Assembly (NCBI GenBank): GCA_963693305.1
Contig: OY855912.1
Location: 2,182,001-2,246,000, forward strand
Reading direction: 5' to 3'
DNA: 64,000 nucleotides
DNA from: Meandrina meandrites
Taxonomy: Eukaryota > Cnidaria > Anthozoa > Scleractinia > Meandrinidae
In this document: positions 1 through 9,562 of the stretch, piece by piece
Numbering within the stretch: position 1 is the stretch's first letter
Layout: every line of letters begins with the position of its first letter
Notes under the pieces: generated by a model
The model's input: the letters and a program-made list of their open reading frames with translations, nothing else
What the model was told of the DNA's origin: nothing
Databases searched by the model: none
Translations under genes and position numbers: made by a program

Positions 1-6
1 GCGGCG

Positions 7-1782
7 TTAACGCATAAAAGCGTAAATCAAAGCCGCAACACCTACCGCGGCAACAGCAATAGCTGCTTTGTTATTTTCGTGTGTTTCAGTGCCACCTACA
101 TCTTTTACTGGCTCATCAGGCTGAGGTATTTGTTCTTCAGGCGATTTACACTCTTCAGTTGCGGGCCCCTTTTTTTGCGTTGCTTGCTTGTGTATTGGGT
201 TTGAGGGGTGGCTGTTTGGTGGGTTTATCTTTGTCGGCCCTCCTCCCATCAGCTTTAGTCCTGATTTTTTTGTGCTTTTATTCACTTCGTCGTTAACCCC
301 GAGCTTCATGCCCGGCACAGCTTGTTTGAGCTGGTTGTTGTAACCAATAACAGTTCCCATATTTATTACCATCCGCGCAGGCATCAGCCAGGCCCCCGGA
401 CATAATGCAAAGTTAAGCCTCACCTTAGCCTCGTCTACAGCAAGTTGGTACCTTTGAACTGACTTTGCCAGATCGGGTTGCCTTATCGAGTCTTCGACTA
501 GCACAAGGAACTCACTTTGCGCTTCCTTTGCGCGCCCTCCTGACCCCAGAATGCTACTTCTAACGTTCACCTGTGAACCCAAAACACAGTAAACAAACGC
601 CTCTATCGACTGGTTTATTCGCGACAAACCCGCCTGGGTCAGACCTTCTGCTACATTGGGACAAAACCAGTCTGCCTGTCCGTAGGCAGCGTCATCTGGC
701 TCGATATAATAAATCAAGTTACCATCTTTGCCTTTACCACCTTCGTCTGAGAACTTTTTTGACCCCCCGGGGTAAATGTCTCCCTCTTCTTTAGATGGTC
801 CAATGTATGAGGCATAGATGTAAACGCTTCCCAGGCCGTGGTTTTCGCCTGTTGTAAAACGAAAATCGCTTGACGGGTCGACTCCGAACTCATTGCATAT
901 TCTTTTGTATGAAGCCACGTCGTATTTGTTGTTAAACTGGTCAAAAGTAGGGTCGCCAGGCAAAGCGCTTATGCTTTGTATTCCTCCTATCTGAAACAAT
1001 ATTCGCCTGACAGTAAAATATATATGGAACTTGTAAAAAGCTCGCACATTCGGTGGCATAGCATAGTTGTTATCGAAAATTTCGCGACTTATACCACAGC
1101 CCGTTGTCGCACACCAGACAGCAAAATTCAGCTGCTGTGGCCAATATTTCATATTTGGGCCGGCTAGCCATGTTTTGGACTCTTTCCCTGAATGGTGGGT
1201 GAGTTTGGTTTTTTGAAATACCTCTCTGAACTTTGTTGTGAAATACTGGTCCGGTGTTATGTAAATATTCAGTTGGTCATTAAATATTTTTTTCAAACTC
1301 GGTGCGGCATCGTGAAAGCCAACAGCAGGGATGGGCAAAGAGTCACCTTTTAAACCACTTGGTGTAAGCTGTTGTGGGAACCCTTCTGATGATTGGCCAA
1401 CACCCAGCGCACTTTTCATTTCCGGGCTCCAATATTTGCTGTCTGAACCAAAAACGTTTATCAAATTGCCTGGCCCTGCTTTGAAATAAATTTCTGAGGT
1501 TGCTGTGTGGTCTTTGGTGAAATCTGTCTGTGGCTCAAACTTTGATTTATCAGCATTCGGGTATTTTGCATTAAAAGTTTTCCATGCCTTTTGTTCTGCT
1601 ACTTTGGCAATGCTGTTAGCTTCTGGTGTCTGAATCCATTTAAGAAGCGCAGATGCGCTGCCGTGCTGTGAGGGCTGAGGGGCCTTGTCTTTTGCTGCAT
1701 CAGCTTTCGCTGCACTTTTGGTTCTTTGCTGCCTCGAATAAGCATCCAACCATCCACCACCACCGGTCCATTCACCATCCAT
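7..1782 (-). CDS. Virus-like element protein, 591 aa (structural-protein candidate)
   Basis: A single open frame of 591 codons with no introns, complete within the window. The N-terminus is Gly/Ala/Lys-rich. The middle (about residues 70-480) looks globular. A Pro/Lys-rich linker follows (about 500-565), and the last 20 or so residues form an Ala/Val-rich hydrophobic segment ending Phe-Met-Arg, as in a tail-anchored membrane protein. Proteins of this type recur in many copies in cnidarian and other invertebrate genomes; I recall the family from its shape but cannot name its fold. The compact head-to-head arrangement with the next gene (35 bp apart) and the neighbouring small genes fit the morphogenesis half of a Polinton/Maverick-like element, so a virion or membrane role is inferred. 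No polymerase, integrase, ATPase or protease is visible here; they would lie left of the window. Confidence 0.6.
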   Translation of the reverse strand: MDGEWTGGGGWLDAYSRQQRTKSAAKADAAKDKAPQPSQHGSASALLKWIQTPEANSIAKVAEQKAWKTFNAKYPNADKSKFEPQTDFTKDHTATSEIYFKAGPGNLINVFGSDSKYWSPEMKSALGVGQSSEGFPQQLTPSGLKGDSLPIPAVGFHDAAPSLKKIFNDQLNIYITPDQYFTTKFREVFQKTKLTHHSGKESKTWLAGPNMKYWPQQLNFAVWCATTGCGISREIFDNNYAMPPNVRAFYKFHIYFTVRRILFQIGGIQSISALPGDPTFDQFNNKYDVASYKRICNEFGVDPSSDFRFTTGENHGLGSVYIYASYIGPSKEEGDIYPGGSKKFSDEGGKGKDGNLIYYIEPDDAAYGQADWFCPNVAEGLTQAGLSRINQSIEAFVYCVLGSQVNVRSSILGSGGRAKEAQSEFLVLVEDSIRQPDLAKSVQRYQLAVDEAKVRLNFALCPGAWLMPARMVINMGTVIGYNNQLKQAVPGMKLGVNDEVNKSTKKSGLKLMGGGPTKINPPNSHPSNPIHKQATQKKGPATEECKSPEEQIPQPDEPVKDVGGTETHENNKAAIAVAAVGVAALIYAFMR

Positions 1783-1817
1783 TATTTAAACAAAAATATT
1801 TTTCTCTAATTATAAAA
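1783..1817. promoter_or_regulatory. Shared 35-bp divergent promoter with palindromic AAAAATATTTTT
   Basis: The whole gap between two divergent start codons is 35 bp of A/T-rich DNA. It contains the perfect 12-bp palindrome AAAAATATTTTT at 1792-1803, and a TATAAAA directly before the plus-strand ATG. On the minus strand TTTAAATA abuts the other ATG. The same 12-mer recurs before the gene at 2517. This is unlike the host promoters in the window and like late promoters of large DNA viruses; the function is inferred. Confidence 0.55.
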
Positions 1818-2489
1818 ATGGTTATTCTTACTGTTGTTACAAACGAAAATCCGCATACAGTCTATTTTGAACCTTATCCTATTCAAAAACCAAGCTATAT
1901 CCGGGTGTTAAGTTGTTCTCTTTACAATTCGTGGTTTAACTTAAAGGAAGAGGGGGCAATTACTTTGTTAGATACTGTCGAAAAGCCTTTCAAAGTTACT
2001 TTTTTGCCAGGCCATTATACACTCGATGCGTTGGCGAGTGAAATCAGAAACAGTTTAAACAAACATAGGGTCCCATTGCAAATAGATGTTAATACTATCG
2101 TTGGCCAGCTTGTAATCACAAATCCACAGTTTAAAATGATTGTTATTAATTCCAATTTAGGCAATTTACTCAATTTAAACTCTTTTACATTGCTATTTAA
2201 AACGTACATAAAAAAGCTGAATTCCGCAACGACATATTACATTCATTGCGACCGACTTGACAAAGAACAGAATCTGTTAAATGGCAAACCGTCTACTGTT
2301 TTACAAACTTTTGACATAACAGGAAAACCTTTTGAAAAAGTTTTTTATCAAAGCAGCCCACAACATGTCTTACGCGATGTTTCTGCTGATAAGCATATCT
2401 CAAATATGACAATTTCTGTCAGGGACCAAAATAATAATCTATTTGACTTTAACGGCTTGCCTCTTCAGTTTCAAATTGAAATAAATTGA
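1818..2489 (+). CDS. Virus-like element protein, 223 aa (minor capsid/penton-like candidate)
   Basis: An intact 223-codon frame. The ATG at 1818 was chosen because it follows the compact promoter; an upstream in-frame extension runs antisense through the divergent gene and is not credible. The N-terminal half is beta-rich with a short segment on building up 'asparagine-free' loops. The C-terminal 80 residues resemble a single beta-sandwich and are the part I associate with the minor capsid or penton-like protein of Polinton-type elements. No signal peptide, membrane segment or catalytic motif is seen. The stop at 2487-2489 is 27 bases before the next ATG. The jelly-roll assignment is an inference from shape and context, not a confirmed match. 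Confidence 0.5.
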   Translation: MVILTVVTNENPHTVYFEPYPIQKPSYIRVLSCSLYNSWFNLKEEGAITLLDTVEKPFKVTFLPGHYTLDALASEIRNSLNKHRVPLQIDVNTIVGQLVITNPQFKMIVINSNLGNLLNLNSFTLLFKTYIKKLNSATTYYIHCDRLDKEQNLLNGKPSTVLQTFDITGKPFEKVFYQSSPQHVLRDVSADKHISNMTISVRDQNNNLFDFNGLPLQFQIEIN

Positions 2490-2492
2490 ACG

Positions 2493-2516
2493 AAAAATAT
2501 TTTTGTAAATATAACC
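2493..2516 (+). promoter_or_regulatory. Late-promoter-like site with second AAAAATATTTTT
   Basis: The same 12-bp palindrome as at 1792 lies at 2493-2504, 12 bp before the ATG at 2517, and a TATAACC abuts the ATG. Recurrence of the motif at matching distance from two starts in one block supports a shared regulatory element. Confidence 0.5.
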
Positions 2517-3186
2517 ATGGCATCCAACGTATTACCTACTGCTCCATCTTATGAAGAAACAGAAACTCAGACAACACTTTATCCAGTTCTACAAACTCAA
2601 CCAGATAACAATTTTCGTATGCAGAAAACAAACGAAGTTTTAAAATATTTAAGTGATGAAGTTTCACATTATAGGCTTGTTGCAAAAAAAAAATAAAAGA
2701 ACAAAAACCGTAATCAACTACGCTAGCTTTTCTTCTGGCGGTATTAGTGGTTTTCTATCCGCAGGTGGCGTAGCAGCTGCTTTTACAGGCATTGGAATTC
2801 CAGCGGCAATACCAATTGGCTGTGTTGCCTCTTTATTTGGGCTAACAGCTGCTGGGCTAACCGGTTTTTACAAAAAGCTAGAGCCAAAACTTATCAAACA
2901 CTGCAAAATCATGACACTTGCTTTGTCAAAATGCGATACTGTCAACCGCATACTGTCAAAATCACTCATTGACGGTAAAATCAGCGATTCTGAGTTTCAG
3001 AGCATCCTTGATGAAAGAGAGAGCTATCGAATTCAGAAGGAAATTCTACGGAAAGGCACACTTCCAAAGGAAAAAAATAAACAGAGCAGCCCTGACATTG
3101 AAAAAATACGACAAGAGGCCATGCACGAAGAGAGAATTAGGCTTCAAAAAAAGTTTCTTGGCAGCGCGGTCGACGTTTCGAAATAA
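2517..3186 (+). pseudogene. Membrane-segment element protein, frame broken at an A10 run
   Basis: The frame opening at ATG 2517 runs 59 codons and meets TAA at 2694-2696, just after a run of ten A residues (2684-2693). The downstream part continues open in the +1 frame to the stop at 3184-3186. That part has a Gly/Ala-rich hydrophobic double segment (roughly 2720-2860) followed by a Lys/Glu-rich helical tail. The two parts read as one small membrane-associated protein recurring next to genes like those upstream in cnidarian elements. Either one base has been gained in the homopolymer, or the run is a slippage site. The shorter downstream start at 2653 would drop the N-terminal half. Role unknown; a virion membrane or lysis-like role would be speculation. 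Confidence 0.5.
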
Positions 3187-3250
3187 AATTTCAGTCTAAG
3201 CGCACTCTCTTTCACTTTATTAAAGAATGATTTCTTTATATAATATAAAA

Positions 3251-3376
3251 ATGATTGTTCTTTTTCATGCTCTTGTGTATGCTATTAACGAACTTTCTAC
3301 ACCCGTTTGGCATAATGAGGTCAGACATATAACACGTCAAGTAGTGGAGGCTATGAGAGAGGCGGAAAAAAATTAA
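3251..3376 (+). CDS. Small hypothetical ORF, 41 aa
   Basis: A short open frame whose ATG is directly preceded by the same kind of TATA-like string (ATATAAAA) as its larger neighbours, 64 bp after the stop of the preceding gene and on the same strand. The peptide has a short hydrophobic N-terminus and a charged C-terminus. No family is recognised. It is kept because of the promoter match, not because of its length. Confidence 0.3.
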   Translation: MIVLFHALVYAINELSTPVWHNEVRHITRQVVEAMREAEKN

Positions 3377-3431
3377 ACAGTCTCGCTTGGTAAGTTAACT
3401 TCACTCGATATAAATCTTCTTCTCAGAAATA

Positions 3432-3848
3432 TCACGCAAAGACTCCACTCCATTTCAAGGGAAAATATTTCTTGAAGCACTCATCGTAATCATGTTCATC
3501 ATAAATTGGATAGCCGAGATAGTGTCTGAATCCATTTCTAATACACAGATTACAGAGACCATTTCGTGAACAACTGCTTCTGTCACATTTATAACAGAAC
3601 AAGACCCTTACAATTTGTTCATTGTGATCACAAAATGGAGCTTCATAGATTGCAGCATGAACTTCGTCCCAGCCTAGAGCTTTTCGCTGTCTGAGCTTCA
3701 TTTTAATATATCCTTTGCGGATTTCTTTTCGAACCTCGTCCCAGCCAAGCATTTTTCGCTACCAGAGTTTTATTTTAATATACTCCGTACAGATTTTTTC
3801 TCGAAGTTCTAGTGGAAGTGCTTTTATTAATTCCAATGTGTCTGCCAT
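3432..3848 (-). pseudogene. Cys-rich repeat-containing element protein with in-frame amber stop
   Basis: Read from ATG 3848 (TATAAAC abuts the start on the minus strand) the frame is open to 3432 apart from one TAG at 3759-3761, codon 30. An uninterrupted 106-codon frame starts just after it, at 3752. The N-terminal part begins with a Leu-Pro-x-Glu-Leu-Arg-Glu stretch, reminiscent of an F-box opening. It is followed by two near-copies of a unit ending LGWDEV, spaced about 70 bp. The rest holds several Cys residues (C-x2-C type pairs) that could bind zinc. A point change to the stop codon is the simplest reading; stop readthrough or use of the internal start cannot be excluded. Function unknown. 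Confidence 0.45.
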
Positions 3849-3875
3849 GTTTATACACTTGTTGGTGTGTGGTCT

Positions 3876-4085
3876 CTAATTGCTTGGTAAAAAAATTATT
3901 ACATCTTGTAGGCTCATTTTTTTCATTTGCGCGACAATGTGATCTATTGACATTGGTGGACGCTCTTGTTTGGCGAGGGGTGAGCGAAATATTTCAAAAT
4001 TGGGCCGCCCCCCTTTTTGTTTATTTTTACTTACTTTTGGTTTTCTCATGCTTTGATTTGTAACGCCGCTTCTTCCTCTTCCCAT
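3876..4085 (-). CDS. Small basic protein, 69 aa
   Basis: A complete 69-codon frame on the minus strand, upstream of the Cys-rich gene and co-oriented with it, 27 bp apart. The first 35 residues are rich in Arg, Lys and Gly. The remainder is a short amphipathic stretch. A TATAAAA lies about 8 bases before the ATG. A basic packaging or DNA-binding peptide is possible, but no family is recognised. Confidence 0.35.
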   Translation of the reverse strand: MGRGRSGVTNQSMRKPKVSKNKQKGGRPNFEIFRSPLAKQERPPMSIDHIVAQMKKMSLQDVIIFLPSN

Positions 4086-4184
4086 CTCTGTGTTTTATAC
4101 TGCACGGTGTCAATTCTCTAATTCCTTGTCCCCGCCTGGGGTTTCACTCCCTTTTTATTTCCTTTTACTCCCTTTCTTTTCCTT

Positions 4185-4388
4185 AGTAGTATAGCCGGGG
4201 TCAAACGAATACTACCTTGGTAAACCTAAATTTTTAACCTCTTTACGGGACTATAGTCAGGGATCAAAGCCGAACCTGCGAGCAATACGAGCATGGTTTG
4301 GCTTTGGTCCCTGACTACTAGTCCCGTGAAGAGGTTAAAAATTTAGGTGCACCCAAGGTGGTATTCGTTTGACCCCGGCTATACTACT
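4185..4388. mobile_element. Palindromic foldback/MITE, 204 bp
   Basis: Two arms of about 87-89 bp (4185-4271 and 4300-4388) are near-perfect reverse complements, starting AGTAGTATAGCCGGGGTC and separated by a short, itself partly palindromic, spacer. It has no coding capacity. It separates the virus-like block from the first GPCR copy; whether it marks the element's end is not decidable here. Confidence 0.75.
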
Positions 4389-4515
4389 TTAGCACACTCA
4401 TTTATTAGTCCTACACAGAAAGCACAACAAAGCATTTAAAGAAGCTTTAAAACTATAACTAAGATCAAAGTTTTTCAAGCCCAACTCACCTGCGGTTCGT
4501 AGTAGCTGCTATAAA

Positions 4516-5368
4516 ATGAATGAAGCCGACCCGCTCTATTCATCGTACATCGCTAATTGTGTGTTCAACGCCTTCTCGTCCTACACCGCCATCATGTTAA
4601 ACATTTTAACAATCCACGCGATGAGAAAAACTTCGTCGCTGCCAAAGCCTTTAAAAACATTGCTCCTGAGTCTTGCTGTTTCTGATCTTGGTGTTGGTTT
4701 ATTGGCTCAACCTTTGTACATCGCGTGGATGGTCAGTCCCACTTATTTCACGGACATCACGGGTATCATTATCTCTCCTTTATTTATTAACACTTCGTTC
4801 TTTAGTGTTGTGGCCATAAGCGTAGACAGGTTCTTGGCTATTCATCTTCATCTCAGATACCAGGAACTTGTGGCTCATAAGCGTGTTGTTGCTTTGGTGA
4901 TCGCGGTATGAGTGTTCAGTGCATTTCTTGGATTAACTCATTTTTGGTTGACATCGGATATTAGAAACATGGTTATCACAATTATTTTAGGTCTTTGTTT
5001 CGTTTGTACAACAGTTGTTTATTGCAGAATTTATTTCACTGTACGACGCCACACAAACCAAATTCAAGCTCTGCAAGTACAACAGGAAGCACAGAATGGT
5101 GAAATGGCAAATGATGCGAGGCAGAGAAAATCTGCCGTAGGTACATTATACGTATATCTTGTTGGTTTGTTGTTTGCCAGAGTATTGCGCTGCAATTGTC
5201 GAGACGATCTCTGGATCAAGTACTACTTTACTTAGTCTGCAACTTTATTCCGATACCCTGATGTACATTAATTCCTGCCTGAATCCTGTTATTTATTGTT
5301 GGAAGATGCGACACATTCGACAAACTATCATGGACATACTGCGAAATATATCTCAAAGTCAAAACTGA
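4516..5368 (+). pseudogene. GPCR array copy 1: class A GPCR pseudogene
   Basis: Closely similar to the intact receptors at 19551, 23338, 26042 and 32388 along its whole length. The start context and N-terminus match. Two lesions break it. A TGA at 4909-4911 replaces the TM4 tryptophan codon. A 5-bp loss near 5159-5172, visible against the paralogs, shifts the frame before TM6. After the shift the last segment is open to the usual C-terminal Gln-Asn stop at 5366-5368, with the NPVIY motif kept. Decay is slight, so inactivation looks recent. A polyadenylation-like AATAAA lies at 5670. Confidence 0.85.
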
Positions 5369-8300
5369 ACAGAGCCTCAGTAACTAACGTGATCAAACGA
5401 GTGACCTAATACTGCTTTAAAAGTACTTTTATGAATGATATCACAACTCAGCTAACAGTTCATATCGGCCGAGAAAGTAAATACTACTTGTTTAAAGTTT
5501 CTGATGAAATATAACTTAAAGTTATAACTTAAAGTTACTACTTGTTTTAAAGTTTTAACAATGTTTTAAGCCTTGTAAATAGTCATTTTAATCAAAAGCG
5601 AATATTGTGGACTTCGAAATGTAAGTTATATTTACACTCTCTTCTGTTTATATATCAATGTAAAAATATAATAAAACCAGTGTTAATAATTTCAGAACAA
5701 CGATCGGCTTTCTTTTCTTTTAGTCGGTTTCTGCCAGTGCATTTGTTACAATATTTTTCCCTCTATTTTTAAGGTACTTTGGTAGAATTAGCCGCATCCA
5801 ACTTTACCTGACAGGGAGGTGTTACATTTTCACTCAGGCAGTGGGTTTCTGACTGCTCTATGTCTAGTATTTTTCTCTCGTCGACATGGTCGTTCCCATT
5901 TCTTCTTTTACTTCAGAGACGCGTTTAGTCGCACAGTTCTGTAAGATAGGAGGGATCGTTGTAATCAAGAACATTTGGGCTTCTAACCAAAAGGGATTTT
6001 TTAAATTTGAAAAGAAATCCACTTGATGGACTTAGTGAGTTAATGTAAAAGCCTTCAGAAGACTCACACTCGGTCTTCTCCTCTCTTGCGCCTGTCCCAC
6101 TTGTTTAGCAGATTTTTTCCTTCAACCCCCTTAATTTAAAATACGAAACGCAACTCAAATACTTGCGAATATCTCCTAATTTATTGCTGTATTTCTTTTA
6201 ATGTTAGTTTTCAGAATTTGTCTTTGCATCAAGACAATCTTAACTTGGTTTTTCTCATCACTTGTCTGTTTGACAATGTATGGATACTAGCAGGAGAAAT
6301 GAGTTGTTGATCACTTGCTGTGAAGTATTCACGCGCGACAAGAGAATGGAAACACAAATCGTAATCATATCGAGATATTCCCTTCTAAATATTAAACGTA
6401 CTACTGGCTGACTTATTAAAGCTGCTTTAATACTTATATTTTAGTCCAATCTCGGGTTTAATCCGTAAAACTCTACTCAAGAACTAATTTTAAAAACTAG
6501 AGATCAAAGAGAGCTTTTCAGGCTGTCACAGAAACATGACATGCATGTAGAAAAGATCTTCAAATGACGCATTTACTGTTGTTACCGCAAATGGTTTGCG
6601 TGCAGCAATAGTTGTGTTGTATGCTGTAATATAATTATAAGAAAATTTTATCCTTTTATAATAATTTTTTTAGTTTTACGTGTGTAATTTCAATAACTTT
6701 CGTATCAAACTTTCGGTTAGGATTTTGGCTTGATAATAAGTCTAACTTTCGCTCCTTTTATGGCCTTAACTATTGTTTGATGGAAAGGGGCTCTACTGTT
6801 TGTAAGACAATAGTTATGAATCACCGACGCGTAGCCAGGATCACCGAGCGCGAAAATTCCAAATTCTTCGGAAGCGATGAGTGTTACAAACCTAGACTTT
6901 GTGGGGGAGGGTGTGGGAGTGATTGTTGTAGCTTGGACACATCTAAAAGGGAGTGGGGTGGGGGAAGTTTGAGACAAAGCCTTATAGAATTCAAAGACTC
7001 CAAAACTGAATACAAATCAGTCTCTTTCCGCAGTACAGTTATATCCTTGTAGCGCGTTATCAAACTACTTTGGCTTCCCTTGCCCCCATAAAAGCAAACA
7101 AACTCTGGCCATGATAGCGCTATTGCAACCGAACTTGAAAGTTCGCAATAGAACAAGTGAATGTAGTAGGTCAGCCGGTGATGTACAATGGGTCGCCAGA
7201 GCCCGCGTTACCCATATCTAGGGGAACCGGAATGTAAAAGGGAACTGTGAATACTAAGCTTGAAATGTGCAAATGTGTAGCACCAAACGAAATGCAGGTG
7301 TGACTTTGACAGCTATTTTTTGTCTCGCGGGTTGAGGGTGATTAACATATTCTGGAGTCAAAATATAATTTTGCAAGAGGAGAAAAGTTAGACACAATTA
7401 GAAGTTAAACATCTTATTAGCAAAGCACCAGCTTAAATTTTAGCGGTTGTTAAAACTAATTTGGATAAAACGAGTACCAAGTCATTGAAAATTGTTTCCG
7501 TTACTCTCTAATTACCTTAATTAAAAAGATTATATCGAGAACTGCTGAAAATTCTTATAATGGAAGATTGAACAGAAACAAGAGAAAATGAGTTTTTTCT
7601 TGAAAACAGTAGCCTGCGAGAGCAGACGGCTTTTTCGGCTCGAGTTTCACCCGTCGAGAAAAGGTCTTTTCTCGGCTATGGAAACAGGAGCTGCTGACAG
7701 AATATCAATATTATTCCAATATTATTCCTTTTAAGAAATTCCTTGTTATTTGTCACCATAGTTACCAATTGTGTCAATGAGAGACTGAACTTCCTTTATG
7801 ATAGAATTCTTAATTCCGAGTGAGGCGCTTTACACCGAAAAGACGGTACAAAAAAGAAAAGACACGTTTGCATCTGTAAGGTAAGATAATTCTTTGAAAA
7901 TTCGAAGTGAGGAATGTTCATTTTACTAGTTTCGTGTGGAAATGTCAGTTTAATTCCGCTTGCAAACACATTTATGTAAGTCTAAGCCTGCAGAAGTTAC
8001 GCCTTTTACGCAGGCTAGAATCATGATATTTGTGGAACATCTGACCATCTGAGCTTCATTTGAATGCGGTACGATCAACGAAACGGTTTTCCTGTAAAAT
8101 TGTGCATATCCAAATGGGTCCTTTTTTTTCAAAAATATCGTAATTTCAGTTTCCAAGCGAAATTGAACTTCCCTGACAAATAATACGAAAAAGGACACGG
8201 CGCAAAACGCATGATTGCGTCTGGAATTTTTCACCTGTCAAATTGTATTAGAAGAATTTTTCTTTCACGTGTAGTTTAAAATATATTATTCCTGCAGTTT

Positions 8301-9394
8301 TTTCCGAATTTTGTTTTAAAAGAATAAACGTGCTCCTGACTGCAATTTATCCAGTGTAACAATTCACGACTAATTTTTTCAGGCCAAATTTCTGTATTTA
8401 TCCGTATATAGAACTCTGAAAGGAATCAATTTGCAAATGGACAGGTCATAAGACAATAGAAGCTTTTAAAGAAACATGACGCATGAAAGCTCAATAAGCA
8501 GCCAAAAAGCTTTACCCATCATGTCCTACTTTTAGAACAAATAGTTTGCTTGGCCGGCAATGGTAGTTTTATTTTAATTATGATAAAGCTTAGCAGACGA
8601 GCGAAACAGACGTCAAGAGTCAAGTGTGAGGCCCTGCCAGGGTAAATTTCGACAAGCGACATGGGCCAAAAAGTAGCGACAGCGCTCAAACGAAATAGCG
8701 ACAAACGATTGACGAAGACAAATGTATGTCGCTAAATGTCCGACAGCGTTATGTAGCCTTGACAAAACGCCGACATGGGACATTTTAAAATTCCGACAAG
8801 CGACCTGGGACACCCCCCTGGCAGGGCCTCAAGTGTATTAGCTAATGTTCTGTGCTAAATTTGAACAACCGCGGCGAAGTTATTTTACGGAACATTTAAC
8901 CACCCGAGATTCATTAGATATTCAAAAACGCCATCCGTTTCTCTTAAAACTTCGTTTCCAACGAGTTGGTTTCATTTCAAGAAATCAATTAAAGTTCTAC
9001 AAAACTTAGTTTTAAGTGTGATTTACGTATCCTGAAGAAAGCGAACTTCCCATTCCAATTCCGAAAATCGAAAACTAACTTTCGTTGTTATGCAAATTCC
9101 AATTTATATTCAGCACCTTTTTGTAATTTTCACTTCAATGATAAACGATGAATTAGACGCTTGAATACCTTAGCTTGGTTGCTTTCTTTTTCCTGGCAAT
9201 AGTGATGCAAAATTAAAAAACAAGAACTGCAGTAAATTCGATGACTGCCACTAAGTTTTACAGGAAAACAGATGGCAGCTTGACCGCGCATTGATCAGTC
9301 CAAGACAGGAAGTATTAATAAAGCTTTTAAACAAGCACGTACAGTTTTAATGTGATATCGCTCGCTTTTCTTCTTAAACTTACTCGGCTGCGAA
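5369..9394. other. Spacer between GPCR copies 1 and 2
   Basis: No credible gene. It holds decayed duplicon flanks shared with the other array units: the block around 6293-6360 (near GTTGATCACTTGCTGTGAA), the block at 8030-8070 (near GACCATCTGAGCTTCAT), and the block at 9066-9130 (near TTGTTATGCAAATTCC). A partial palindrome is seen near 7612-7680, and one clear MITE at 8629. Confidence 0.6.
8629..8830. mobile_element. Short TIR element with internal CGACAAGCGAC repeats
   Basis: Terminal inverted repeats GAGGCCCTGCCAGGG / CCCTGGCAGGGCCTC bound about 200 bp. AAGTGT is found directly on both sides, so the target-site duplication is 6-8 bp depending on how the shared TIR bases are assigned; 8 bp would fit a hAT-type MITE. 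Inside, CGACAAGCGAC occurs near both ends with several shorter CGACA variants. Non-coding. Confidence 0.65.
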
Positions 9395-9558
9395 ATGAAT
9401 GACGCCAGCCCGCTCTATTCATCGTACATCATTAATTGTGTGTTCAACGCCTTCTCATCCTACACCGCCATCATGTTGAACATTTTAACAATCCACGCGA
9501 TGAGAAAAACTTCGTCGCTGCTGGACTAAATGCCGCTTTAAATGGTATGTCGCTTCGC
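9395..9558 (+). pseudogene. GPCR array copy 2, 5' remnant
   Basis: The first 42 codons match the other receptors (N-terminus, TM1, first loop). Identity to TM2 stops at 9521. The next bases resemble the third extracellular loop of the paralogs (GCTTTAAATGG, as at 26750). TM2 to TM6 were therefore deleted before the transposon at 9563 entered. The resulting frame ends at TAA 9527-9529. Confidence 0.8.
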
Positions 9559-9562
9559 TTAA

